The position numbers and the translations under genes are program-made. From contig DFEO01000158.1 of NCBI GenBank assembly GCA_002368715.1, positions 1 through 5,052 of the forward strand: 5,052 nt of DNA, given 5' to 3'. Origin of the DNA: Ruminococcus sp. UBA3800. GTDB taxonomy: Bacteria; Bacillota; Clostridia; Oscillospirales; Ruminococcaceae. The stretch's first letter is position 1, and each line of letters begins with the position of its first letter. Below, piece after piece: positions 1 through 5,052 of this stretch. The notes under the pieces are model-generated. The model was not told the DNA's origin. It was given only the letters and a program-made list of their open reading frames with translations, and searched no databases.

Positions 1-16
1 CTATGTTTTGGACGAA

Positions 17-37
17 GAAAAGCCGAAAAGGCTTTTC
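17..37 (+). terminator. Possible intrinsic terminator of an upstream gene
   Basis: An 8-bp perfect stem (GAAAAGCC at 17-24, GGCTTTTC at 30-37) closes a GAAAA loop. The A-run/T-run flanks of the GC core resemble a small, possibly bidirectional Rho-independent terminator. The T-run is only four bases and lies inside the stem, so it would be weak. If real, a gene to the left ends before or at the window edge. The alternative is that these bases are the 3' end of a coding region, since the frame beginning at base 2 stays open to 202. Confidence 0.3.
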
Positions 38-104
38 GAGGAGGCTACTGAGAGGTTCTATTTTGACTGCGTTGTAGATTATTGCTTTCGTGCGAATAAG
101 AGGT

Positions 105-184
105 GTCGGCTAACGCCGACGATTTTAAATGGGGGCTTTCCGGTCGCCCCCATACCCCTTCGGACATACCTCCTTCGAGTGGGG
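105..184. repeat. Hairpin-rich intergenic element
   Basis: Three inverted repeats lie close together. GTCGGC (105-110) pairs with GCCGAC (115-120) around a TAAC loop. TGGGGGC (130-136) pairs with GCCCCCA (146-152) around a 9-base loop. CCCC/TCG arms (155-162) pair with CGA/GGGG near 175-184. The run of GC-rich palindromes with no sound reading frame is typical of interspersed palindromic elements in Clostridia intergenic regions. Whether it is transcribed, acts as a terminator or is a degenerate mobile element cannot be read from one copy. Bases 1-290 as a whole contain no gene I can support. Confidence 0.45.
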
Positions 185-202
185 AAAAGCTGCAATATAT
201 AA

Positions 203-265
203 CGACAGAAACCGACGAAAACGACATTGACCGACGAAAGCGACATAGACCGACAAAACGGGGAC
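203..265 (+). repeat. Tandem 19-bp repeats carrying phased CGAC boxes
   Basis: Two 19-bp units (ACCGACGAAAACGACATTG at 211-229 and a 17/19 copy at 230-248) are followed by a degenerate third unit (249-265) and preceded by a partial one. CGAC occurs at 203, 213, 222, 232, 241 and 251, i.e. at alternating 10 and 9 base steps, close to one helical turn. The array ends about 26 bases before the -35 element of the ior promoter, a position fit for an activator or cooperative repressor. The regulatory role is inferred. A decayed minisatellite is the alternative. Confidence 0.5.
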
Positions 266-290
266 TTTTTTGTTTATTAACATTTTGTTG

Positions 291-319
291 TTGCAAATCT
301 TGACGGGATGTGCTATAAT
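291..319 (+). promoter_or_regulatory. Sigma-A-type promoter for the ior gene set
   Basis: TTGCAA at 291-296 (-35) is separated by exactly 17 bases from a consensus TATAAT at 314-319 (-10), with the extended -10 dinucleotide TG at 311-312. Transcription should start near base 326, giving a 5' leader of about 66 bases before the preferred iorA start at 392. This placement excludes the in-frame ATG at 308 as a start for transcripts from this promoter, because that codon lies upstream of the -10 element. Confidence 0.75.
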
Positions 320-338
320 TTATCTGTGTTATTATCTC

Positions 339-363
339 TCGCCGCAGAAAACAGCTGGGGCGA
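339..363 (+). other. 5' leader hairpin upstream of iorA
   Basis: TCGCC (339-343) pairs with GGCGA (359-363), and after one mismatch CAG (345-347) pairs with CTG (355-357) around a 7-base A-rich loop. It would form in the first bases of the predicted transcript. It masks the GGGG that would have to serve as ribosome binding site for the ATG at 371, leaving the site for the ATG at 392 free. No T-run follows, so it is not a terminator. It is a short stem and could be chance. Confidence 0.3.
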
Positions 364-391
364 ATCACATATGAAAGGAAAGAGTAGTCTT

Positions 392-2122
392 ATGAAAAAA
401 CTTATGCTTGGAAACGAAGCCTTCGCAAGGGGACTTTACGAAGCAGGGTGCAGGATCGTTTCGTCTTACCCGGGAACTCCCTCAACGGAGATAACCGAGG
501 AGATAGCAAAATACGACGAGGTCTATGCCGAGTGGGCTCCCAATGAAAAGGTCGCTATGGAGGTGGCGCTGGGTGCGTCTATCGGAGGTGCAAGAAGCTT
601 CTGCGCTATGAAGCACGTCGGCCTGAACGTTGCTGCCGACCCGCTTTACACAGCAGGCTATACCGGTGTGACAGCAGGTATGGTCATCGCTGTTGCCGAT
701 GACCCGGGAATGCACTCCTCTCAGAACGAGCAGGACTCACGCCACCACGCTATCGCATCCAAGACCCTTATGATCGAACCGTCCGATTCTGCAGAGTGCA
801 AGGAGTTTGCAAAGGCAGCCTATGAGCTTTCGGAAATGTTTGATTCTCCCGTTCTGGTCAGACTGTCAACAAGAGTTTCACACTCCCAGTCGGCGGTCGA
901 GCTTTGCGACAGACAGGAGAAGGAGCTTGTGCCTTATGAGAAAAAGGCCGCAAAATATGTTATGATGCCCGGCAACGCTATCAAGCGTCATCCCGTTGTC
1001 GAGGACAAGCTCGCAAGGGCTGCCGAATATGCCGAGACATCACCGCTCAACAGGCTGGAGATAAACGACACCGCCATAGGCGTCATCACCTCGGGCATCT
1101 CCTATCAGTATGCAAAGGAAGCGCTCGGAACAAAGGCTTCTTATCTCAAGCTCGGCTGGGTCAACCCCATGCCCTCACAGATAATAAAGGACTTCTGCGA
1201 GAAGTGTGACAAGGTATATGTTATCGAGGAGCTCGACGGCATAATCGAGAGCCACTGCAAAAACATCGGTGTCGATGTTGTCGGCAAGGAGGTCTTCGGC
1301 TGTATAGGAGAGATAAGCCAGACCATCGTTGCCGAGAAGATCCTGGGCGTAAAGCCGCAGTTCGATACCTTCGACGAGACAGTTCCCGTAAGGCCGCCCG
1401 TTATGTGCGCAGGCTGTCCTCACAGAGGATTGTTCTACTGTCTGTCAAAGCTCGGTGTCACCGTTTCGGGAGATATCGGCTGCTATACACTCGGCGCAAC
1501 ACCTCCGCTGTGCGCTATGGATACAACTATCTGTATGGGTGCATCTATCAGCGGACTTCACGGCTTCAACAAGGCAAGGGGTGCCGAGTCTGAAAAGAAG
1601 AGCGTTGCCGTTATCGGTGACTCGACGTTTATGCACAGCGGTATGACAGGCCTTGTGAACGTTGCATACAACGCTTCAAACACGACCGTTATCATCCTTG
1701 ACAACTCGATAACGGGAATGACAGGCCACCAGCAGAACCCCACCACAGGAAAGAACCTGAAGGGCGATCCTGCTTATGCAGTTGACCTCGAGGCGCTCTG
1801 CCATGCGCTTGGGATAAACAGCGTAAGAGTAGTTGACCCCTATCATATGGCCGAGACAGAGGCTGTTATAAAAGAAGAGCTCGCAAAGGATGAGCCAAGC
1901 GTTATCATTTCAAGAAGACCCTGCGCTCTGCTCAAATATGTAAAGCACAAGCCTGCACTCAAGGTCGATGCCGACAAGTGCGTAGGCTGCAAGATGTGCC
2001 TGAAGGTCGGCTGTCCGGCTATCTCGATGAAGGACGGCAAGAGCGTTATCGACCACACCCAGTGCGTGGGCTGCGGCATCTGCACAGAGATGTGCAAGCT
2101 CGGCGCTATCGTTGAGCAGTGA
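392..2122 (+). CDS. iorA: Indolepyruvate ferredoxin oxidoreductase, alpha subunit
   Basis: Cytoplasmic thiamine-diphosphate and iron-sulfur enzyme that, with IorB, oxidatively decarboxylates arylpyruvates to arylacetyl-CoA while reducing ferredoxin; the reverse reaction is possible with reduced ferredoxin. With the start at 392 it has 576 residues, near the family norm. The N-terminal pyrimidine-binding-type domain shows SSYPGTPSTE (24-33) and EWAPNEK (47-53), with Glu52 the likely cofactor glutamate. The C-terminal thiamine-diphosphate domain shows CAGCPHRG (339-346), GDIGCYTLG (360-368) and the GDS...N motif (409-438). Two ferredoxin-type cysteine sets end the protein: C530/533/536/541 and C558/561/564/568. 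The start at 392 (MKKLMLGNEAF) matches usual family N termini and has AAAGGAAAG at 374-382 upstream; 371 is the alternative, and 308 lies inside the promoter. The last cysteine is followed by Lys, not the usual Pro. Confidence 0.95.
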   Translation: MKKLMLGNEAFARGLYEAGCRIVSSYPGTPSTEITEEIAKYDEVYAEWAPNEKVAMEVALGASIGGARSFCAMKHVGLNVAADPLYTAGYTGVTAGMVIAVADDPGMHSSQNEQDSRHHAIASKTLMIEPSDSAECKEFAKAAYELSEMFDSPVLVRLSTRVSHSQSAVELCDRQEKELVPYEKKAAKYVMMPGNAIKRHPVVEDKLARAAEYAETSPLNRLEINDTAIGVITSGISYQYAKEALGTKASYLKLGWVNPMPSQIIKDFCEKCDKVYVIEELDGIIESHCKNIGVDVVGKEVFGCIGEISQTIVAEKILGVKPQFDTFDETVPVRPPVMCAGCPHRGLFYCLSKLGVTVSGDIGCYTLGATPPLCAMDTTICMGASISGLHGFNKARGAESEKKSVAVIGDSTFMHSGMTGLVNVAYNASNTTVIILDNSITGMTGHQQNPTTGKNLKGDPAYAVDLEALCHALGINSVRVVDPYHMAETEAVIKEELAKDEPSVIISRRPCALLKYVKHKPALKVDADKCVGCKMCLKVGCPAISMKDGKSVIDHTQCVGCGICTEMCKLGAIVEQ

Positions 2123-2259
2123 TAGGCGGCTCGGTCGTGACGACTGTCCTTGTCGTGTGCCCGTTTCTGATAGTTGCGGCGGTGACACTGCCGATAATAC
2201 TGGTCAGATATCTGAGGGGCGATTATAAAAAGGACGATGAGGACAAGAAAGACGAGTAG
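2119..2259 (+). CDS. Small single-pass membrane protein, function unknown
   Basis: A 46-codon frame begins at a GTG whose last bases overlap the iorA stop (GTGA), a layout typical of translational coupling, and ends at TAG 2257-2259. A second in-frame GTG at 2137 (40 residues) is preceded by AGGCGG at 2124-2129, 7 bases away, and may be the true start. Residues about 6-29 form one uninterrupted hydrophobic helix (VVTTVLVVCPFLIVAAV followed by TLPIILV), then RYLRG and a highly charged tail rich in Lys, Asp and Glu (DYKKDDEDKKDE). By the positive-inside rule the tail should be cytoplasmic. I do not recognise a family. The clean split into membrane helix, basic anchor and acidic tail, and codons like those of iorA, argue that it is real. 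A membrane anchor or partner for IorAB is a guess from position only. Confidence 0.6.
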   Translation: MIGGSVVTTVLVVCPFLIVAAVTLPIILVRYLRGDYKKDDEDKKDE

Positions 2260-2273
2260 GCTGCGTCAGGCTT

Positions 2274-2301
2274 TGCAAAGTGCATAATGCAAAGTGCATA
2301 A
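2274..2301 (+). repeat. Perfect 14-bp tandem duplication
   Basis: TGCAAAGTGCATAA occurs twice head to tail (2274-2287 and 2288-2301) in the spacer between the small membrane protein and iorB. The duplication creates TTGCAA (2273-2278) and CATAAT (2297-2302) 18 bases apart, a mediocre promoter-like pair that could give iorB and the genes after it their own transcript. It may equally be replication slippage with no function. Confidence 0.6.
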
Positions 2302-2332
2302 TAAGAAAATAAGAATACGAAGCTCTCTCACG

Positions 2333-2465
2333 AAACTATGCGGGGAAGAGCAAAATGAAATATGCTGCTAAGGACAGCGCAGCTTTTGAGAAGCCAAAAC
2401 CGGAGCATCCACCTCCTCTCCGGGGAGGGCGGAGCTCAGAAGATATCCGCATAAAACTATGCGGG
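2333..2465 (+). repeat. Direct repeats and hairpin in the iorB leader
   Basis: AAACTATGCGGG is present at 2333-2344 and again at 2454-2465, 121 bases apart, and in each case is followed by a purine-rich, ribosome-site-like stretch and then an ATG. CCGCATA at 2447-2453 can pair with TATGCGG in either copy: at 2458-2464 (7-bp stem, AAAC loop, just before the iorB ribosome binding site) or at 2337-2343. Between them lies a GC-rich palindromic patch (about 2410-2432, CCTC/GAGG arms). The block looks like an inserted or duplicated intergenic element; control of iorB translation by alternative pairing is inference. Confidence 0.45.
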
Positions 2466-2483
2466 AAAGGGGAATTATAAAGA

Positions 2484-3062
2484 ATGGATACGAAATCTAT
2501 AATGATCGTCGGTGTCGGCGGACAGGGTTCGCTGCTGGCATCCAGGATAATAGGAAATGTTCTGCTTTCGCAGGATTATGACGTTAAGGTCAGCGAGGTA
2601 CACGGAATGAGCCAGAGAGGCGGCTCTGTCGTTACCTATGTCAAATACGGCGACGATGTCGCTTCGCCCGTGGTGGAAAAGGGCGAGGCGGATATCATCA
2701 TCAGCTTTGAACAGCTCGAGGCCGCAAGATATGTGCAGTACCTCAAAAAGGGCGGCCATATCGTGACCTCCACCCAGCAGATAGACCCCATGCCCGTCAT
2801 CACAGGCGCTGCGAAGTATCCCGAGGATATCATCCCGAAGCTCACGGCAAAGGGCATCGACGTTATCGCTGTGGATGCGCTGTCACTTGCCGAGCAGGCA
2901 GGAACGGCAAAGGCATCGAATGTGGTGCTTATGGGCGTTGTGTCCACAAAGATGCAGTTTGATGAGGACGTGTGGCAGAAGGCTCTCGAGCAGTGCGTTC
3001 CGCCGAAGTTCCTGGAGCTGAACAAAAAGGCCTTCGCTCTGGGGCGTCAGGCTGCCGGCTGA
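2484..3062 (+). CDS. iorB: Indolepyruvate ferredoxin oxidoreductase, beta subunit
   Basis: Smaller subunit of the IorAB complex, belonging to the pyruvate/2-oxoacid ferredoxin oxidoreductase gamma-type family. The 192 residues match the usual length of about 190-200. GVGGQG at 10-15 is the family glycine signature, and SEVHGMSQRGGSV at 37-49 is the conserved segment that in relatives lies at the CoA/thiamine-diphosphate interface. No cysteine cluster is present, as expected, because the iron-sulfur centres are in IorA. The ATG has AAAGGGGA at 2466-2473, 10 bases upstream. It ends in tandem in-frame stops, TGA TAA (3060-3065). Unusually for this pair, iorB does not follow iorA directly: 361 bases, including a small membrane protein frame and repeats, separate them, with no evident terminator, so co-transcription is still likely. 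Confidence 0.95.
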   Translation: MDTKSIMIVGVGGQGSLLASRIIGNVLLSQDYDVKVSEVHGMSQRGGSVVTYVKYGDDVASPVVEKGEADIIISFEQLEAARYVQYLKKGGHIVTSTQQIDPMPVITGAAKYPEDIIPKLTAKGIDVIAVDALSLAEQAGTAKASNVVLMGVVSTKMQFDEDVWQKALEQCVPPKFLELNKKAFALGRQAAG

Positions 3063-3123
3063 TAATATCAGGCGAAAGTTTTCTGCCGCAATGCTGAGAA
3101 TATATACACCAAAGGCAAATACT

Positions 3124-3133
3124 AAAGGAGGTG
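3124..3133 (+). promoter_or_regulatory. Strong ribosome binding site deciding the TTG start of paaK
   Basis: AAAGGAGGTG is a near-full complement of the 16S rRNA 3' end. Its AGGAGG core (3126-3131) lies 9 bases before TTG 3141. The first ATG in frame (3174) has no comparable site, so the TTG is the start. A rare start with a very strong site may set the output of the ligase relative to IorAB. Confidence 0.8.
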
Positions 3134-3140
3134 TGTTCCA

Positions 3141-4454
3141 TTGTCAAAATATTGGAACGAAGAAATTGAATGTATGTCCCGTGAGGACATGACAGCTCTT
3201 CAAAGTGAGAAGCTGGTCAAACAGGTAAGACACGTCTGGGATAACGTGCCTTACTACAAGAAGCTTATGAAGGAAAAGGGCGTTACTCCCGACGATATCA
3301 AGTCTATCGACGACCTCTATAAGCTGCCGTTTCTGAAAAAGGACGACCTGCGTGAGTGCTATCCCTACGGGCTGCTCGCAGTGCCGCTCAAAGACTGTGT
3401 AAGGATACAGTCCACAAGCGGAACGACAGGCAAGCGTGTTGTGGCGTTTTATACCCAGCACGATGTCGATCTTTGGGAGGACTGCTGCGCAAGAGCAATA
3501 ACTGCCGCAGGCGGAACGAGCGAGGACGTTTGTCAGGTGGCATACGGCTACGGCCTTTTCACAGGAGGTGCAGGACTTCACGGCGGCTCTCATAAGGTAG
3601 GCTGTCTTACTCTGCCTATGTCTTCGGGAAACACCGAGAGACAGATACAGTTTATGAGAGATCTTGGTTCCACCATTCTCTGCTGCACCCCGTCTTATGC
3701 GGCTTACATAGGCGAGACGCTCAAGGAAATGGGGCTCACCCCCGATGATATAAACCTCAAGGCAGGCATCTTCGGTGCCGAGCCGTGGACAGAGGAGATG
3801 CGTCAGGAGATAGAAAAGAGCCTGGGACTGAAGGCTTATGATATCTTCGGGCTTACCGAAACAAGCGGTCCGGGTGTTGCGTTTGAGTGCTGCGAGCAGA
3901 ACGGTATGCACGTTAATGAAGACCACTTTGTGGCAGAGATAATCGACCCCGATACGGGCGAGGTGCTGCCCGAGGGTGCAAAGGGCGAGCTCGTTTTCAC
4001 GAGCCTTGACAAGGAAGCCTTCCCTCTGCTAAGATACAGAACGAGAGATATCTGCGTTCTCAAAAGGGGCAAGTGCGCCTGCGGAAGAACGCTCCTGAAG
4101 ATGACAAAGCCTATGGGCAGAAGCGACGATATGCTCATAATCAAGGGAGTAAATGTATTCCCGAGCCAGATCGAGACAGTTCTGCTCAAGGACTTCAATG
4201 CTACGCCAAATTATCAGATCATCGTTGACAGAGTGGGCAACTCCGACACCTTCGAGATCAAGGTCGAGCTTACGGAGGATATGCACACCGACACGATCAA
4301 GTCTATCGAGCTGCTTGAAAAGAAGCTCAGCGCTGATATCAAGCAGATACTCGGCATAAAGGCAAAGATAACCCTCTGCGAGCCCAAGAGCATACCACGC
4401 TCCGAGGGCAAGGCTGTGAGAGTTATCGACAAGAGAAAAGTTTATAACAGTTAA
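3141..4454 (+). CDS. paaK: Phenylacetate-CoA ligase family enzyme (AMP-forming)
   Basis: Adenylate-forming ligase that joins an aryl acid such as phenylacetate or indoleacetate to CoA with ATP, giving AMP and pyrophosphate; cytoplasmic. The 437 residues are full length for PaaK. Motifs in order: phosphate loop STSGTTGKRV (91-100), YGYGLFTGGAGLHGG (135-149), FGAEPW (211-216), YDIFGLTETSGPG (233-245), YRTRDI (299-304), hinge and start of the C-terminal lid GRSDDMLIIKGVNVFPSQIE (326-345), and a C-terminal Lys424 in SEGKAVRVID at the place of the catalytic lysine. The TTG start is set by the adjacent strong ribosome binding site. It lies 78 bases after iorB and 12 before the ACT gene, an arrangement known from clostridia and archaea. 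The exact aryl substrate cannot be read from sequence; the ior context favours arylacetates. Many genomes carry several PaaK-like paralogues, so the symbol denotes the family. Confidence 0.92.
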   Translation: MSKYWNEEIECMSREDMTALQSEKLVKQVRHVWDNVPYYKKLMKEKGVTPDDIKSIDDLYKLPFLKKDDLRECYPYGLLAVPLKDCVRIQSTSGTTGKRVVAFYTQHDVDLWEDCCARAITAAGGTSEDVCQVAYGYGLFTGGAGLHGGSHKVGCLTLPMSSGNTERQIQFMRDLGSTILCCTPSYAAYIGETLKEMGLTPDDINLKAGIFGAEPWTEEMRQEIEKSLGLKAYDIFGLTETSGPGVAFECCEQNGMHVNEDHFVAEIIDPDTGEVLPEGAKGELVFTSLDKEAFPLLRYRTRDICVLKRGKCACGRTLLKMTKPMGRSDDMLIIKGVNVFPSQIETVLLKDFNATPNYQIIVDRVGNSDTFEIKVELTEDMHTDTIKSIELLEKKLSADIKQILGIKAKITLCEPKSIPRSEGKAVRVIDKRKVYNS

Positions 4455-4466
4455 GGAGGGTGCGCA

Positions 4467-4901
4467 ATGACGATAAAGCAGCTTTCGATCTTTGCTGAAA
4501 ACAGACCCGGAAGGATATCGGCTATCACGGGGTATCTTGCAGAGGCAGACATAAACATCAGAGCTATCTCGGTCGCTGACACTAAGGACTTCGGGATAAT
4601 GAGAGTTATAGTTGACAACACCGAAAAGGCGCTGAAGGCGCTCAGGGCAAACAACTGCTCGGTAACGCTTGCGAACGTTATAGCTGTAACTGCGGACGAC
4701 ACGCCCGGCGGAATGGCAAAGATAATGGAAACGCTCTACAAGGAGAACATCAGTGTGGAGTATATGTATTCTGCATTTATAAACCCTGCGAAGAATGTGG
4801 CTTGTCTTATCCTGAGGGTGGACAGAAACGATGCGGCTGTCGAGGCGCTGACCGAAGCAGGCTTCGGGATAGTGTCTGAAAAGGAGCTTATAGAGTTCTG
4901 A
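4467..4901 (+). CDS. Tandem ACT-domain protein
   Basis: A 144-residue protein made almost wholly of two ACT domains. The first (about 3-66) has the ENRPGRISAITGYLAEADIN turn and helix (11-30) followed by IRAISV; the second (about 70-140) has DDTPGGMAKIMETLYKENIS (77-96) followed by VEYMYSAF. ACT domains bind small ligands, mostly amino acids, at the glycine-bearing loop (PG at 14-15 and 80-81). There is no DNA-binding or catalytic part, so it would act as a ligand sensor or partner protein. AAGGAGGG (4453-4460) overlaps the stop of paaK and sits 6 bases before the ATG, so translation of the two is probably coupled. Proteins of this type recur beside PaaK-like ligases and ior genes. A role in feedback by aromatic amino acids is inferred, not shown. 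Confidence 0.92.
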   Translation: MTIKQLSIFAENRPGRISAITGYLAEADINIRAISVADTKDFGIMRVIVDNTEKALKALRANNCSVTLANVIAVTADDTPGGMAKIMETLYKENISVEYMYSAFINPAKNVACLILRVDRNDAAVEALTEAGFGIVSEKELIEF

Positions 4902-4907
4902 GCGCAG

Positions 4908-4925
4908 GCAGGGGCGTGTCCCTGC
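4908..4925 (+). other. Hairpin just after the ACT gene
   Basis: GCAGGG (4908-4913) pairs with CCCTGC (4920-4925) around a 6-base loop, 7 bases after the stop codon. No T-run follows directly. It may stabilise the transcript 3' end together with the terminator just beyond, or be part of a GC-rich intergenic repeat covering 4905-4957. Confidence 0.5.
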
Positions 4926-4932
4926 ACCCAAT

Positions 4933-4964
4933 TCCCCCACCCTGCCCGGGAGGGGGATTTTTTT
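4933..4964 (+). terminator. Intrinsic terminator of the ior gene set
   Basis: TCCCCC (4933-4938) pairs with GGGGGA (4952-4957); after an A-A mismatch the stem continues with CCC (4940-4942) to GGG (4948-4950), closing a 5-base loop. Seven Ts follow immediately (4958-4964), then GTG and nine more Ts. It is a textbook Rho-independent terminator for forward transcription. There is no A-run on the left flank, so it is not expected to work for leftward transcription. Confidence 0.9.
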
Positions 4965-5052
4965 GTGTTTTTTTTTCATTTCGTGACACTGCGTGAACAT
5001 TTGAAAAGAGTCTGATGTGAGCGTTACCCGACGAAAGCTGTAAACCCTGCCA
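4965..5052. other. Downstream intergenic sequence, no gene seen
   Basis: Frames here are closed quickly: the ATG at 5015 is followed at once by TGA, and the GTG at 5017 opens only eight codons. CCGACGAAAGC (5028-5038) repeats exactly 11 bases found in the array upstream of iorA (231-241). The window ends before any next gene can be recognised. Confidence 0.5.

Noticed and set aside
2..202. Open frame from the left edge that could be the 3' end of an upstream gene
   Set aside because: The first about 30 codons look somewhat protein-like, but the frame then runs through hairpins and repeat sequence, has no stop at a sensible place and includes a terminator-like hairpin at 17-37; not enough to call a partial gene.
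203..265. CRISPR array
   Set aside because: Units are only 19 bases, adjoin without spacers and are few in number; no cas gene is in the window.
300..319. TTGACG at 300-305 as the -35 box
   Set aside because: It is only 8 bases from TATAAT; TTGCAA at 291 has the right 17-base spacing.
45..368. 107-residue reverse-strand frame
   Set aside because: It contains an SPLEGGMSEG-type stretch typical of translated intergenic palindromic repeats, and it crosses the ior promoter.
326..391. T-box, riboswitch or tryptophan-type attenuator in the iorA leader
   Set aside because: The leader is only about 66 bases, with one short hairpin and no T-run, leader peptide with repeated aromatic codons, or known aptamer core.
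3144..3926. 260-residue reverse-strand open frame inside paaK
   Set aside because: It lies fully antisense to conserved ligase motifs, and its translation is cysteine- and serine-rich without domain signature.
4029..5000. 323-residue reverse-strand open frame covering the ACT gene, the end of paaK and the terminator
   Set aside because: It runs antisense to two clearly recognisable genes, crosses a strong terminator, has no ribosome binding site of note and shows no recognisable domain; it is a shadow of their codon bias.

Overview
The window looks like a chromosomal segment from an anaerobic Gram-positive gut or rumen Firmicute, most likely a Ruminococcus-like member of the Oscillospiraceae. 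The grounds are the oxygen-sensitive ferredoxin-dependent chemistry, strong AGGAGG-type ribosome binding sites, GTG/TTG starts, frequent AGG/AGA and ATA codons, and GC-rich palindromic intergenic repeats. The genus is an inference from style, not proven by a marker gene.

Layout: positions 1-290 hold no convincing gene but are rich in structure: a possible terminator of an upstream gene (17-37), a cluster of hairpins (105-184), and an array of six CGAC boxes spaced about one helical turn apart (203-254). A good sigma-A-type promoter (291-319) follows. Then comes one forward-strand gene set: iorA (392-2122), a previously uncalled 46-codon single-pass membrane protein overlapping the iorA stop by 4 bases (2119-2259), a 224-base repeat-bearing spacer, iorB (2484-3062), a paaK-type arylacetate-CoA ligase starting at TTG (3141-4454), and a tandem-ACT-domain protein (4467-4901). 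A strong intrinsic terminator (4933-4964) closes the set. The last about 90 bases carry no gene.

The genes fit one module for aromatic 2-oxo acids and arylacetates. IorAB interconverts arylpyruvates (indolepyruvate, phenylpyruvate, 4-hydroxyphenylpyruvate) with arylacetyl-CoA, using thiamine diphosphate and ferredoxin. The PaaK-like enzyme makes arylacetyl-CoA from the free acid, CoA and ATP. The ACT protein is a plausible amino-acid sensor. Such a set could run towards arylacetates during amino-acid fermentation, or in reverse to build aromatic amino acids from scavenged arylacetates, as reported for rumen ruminococci. The sequence alone does not settle the direction.

The most interesting unexplained items are the small membrane protein inside the ior gene set, the phased CGAC array upstream of the promoter, and the duplicated sequence and alternative hairpins in front of iorB.
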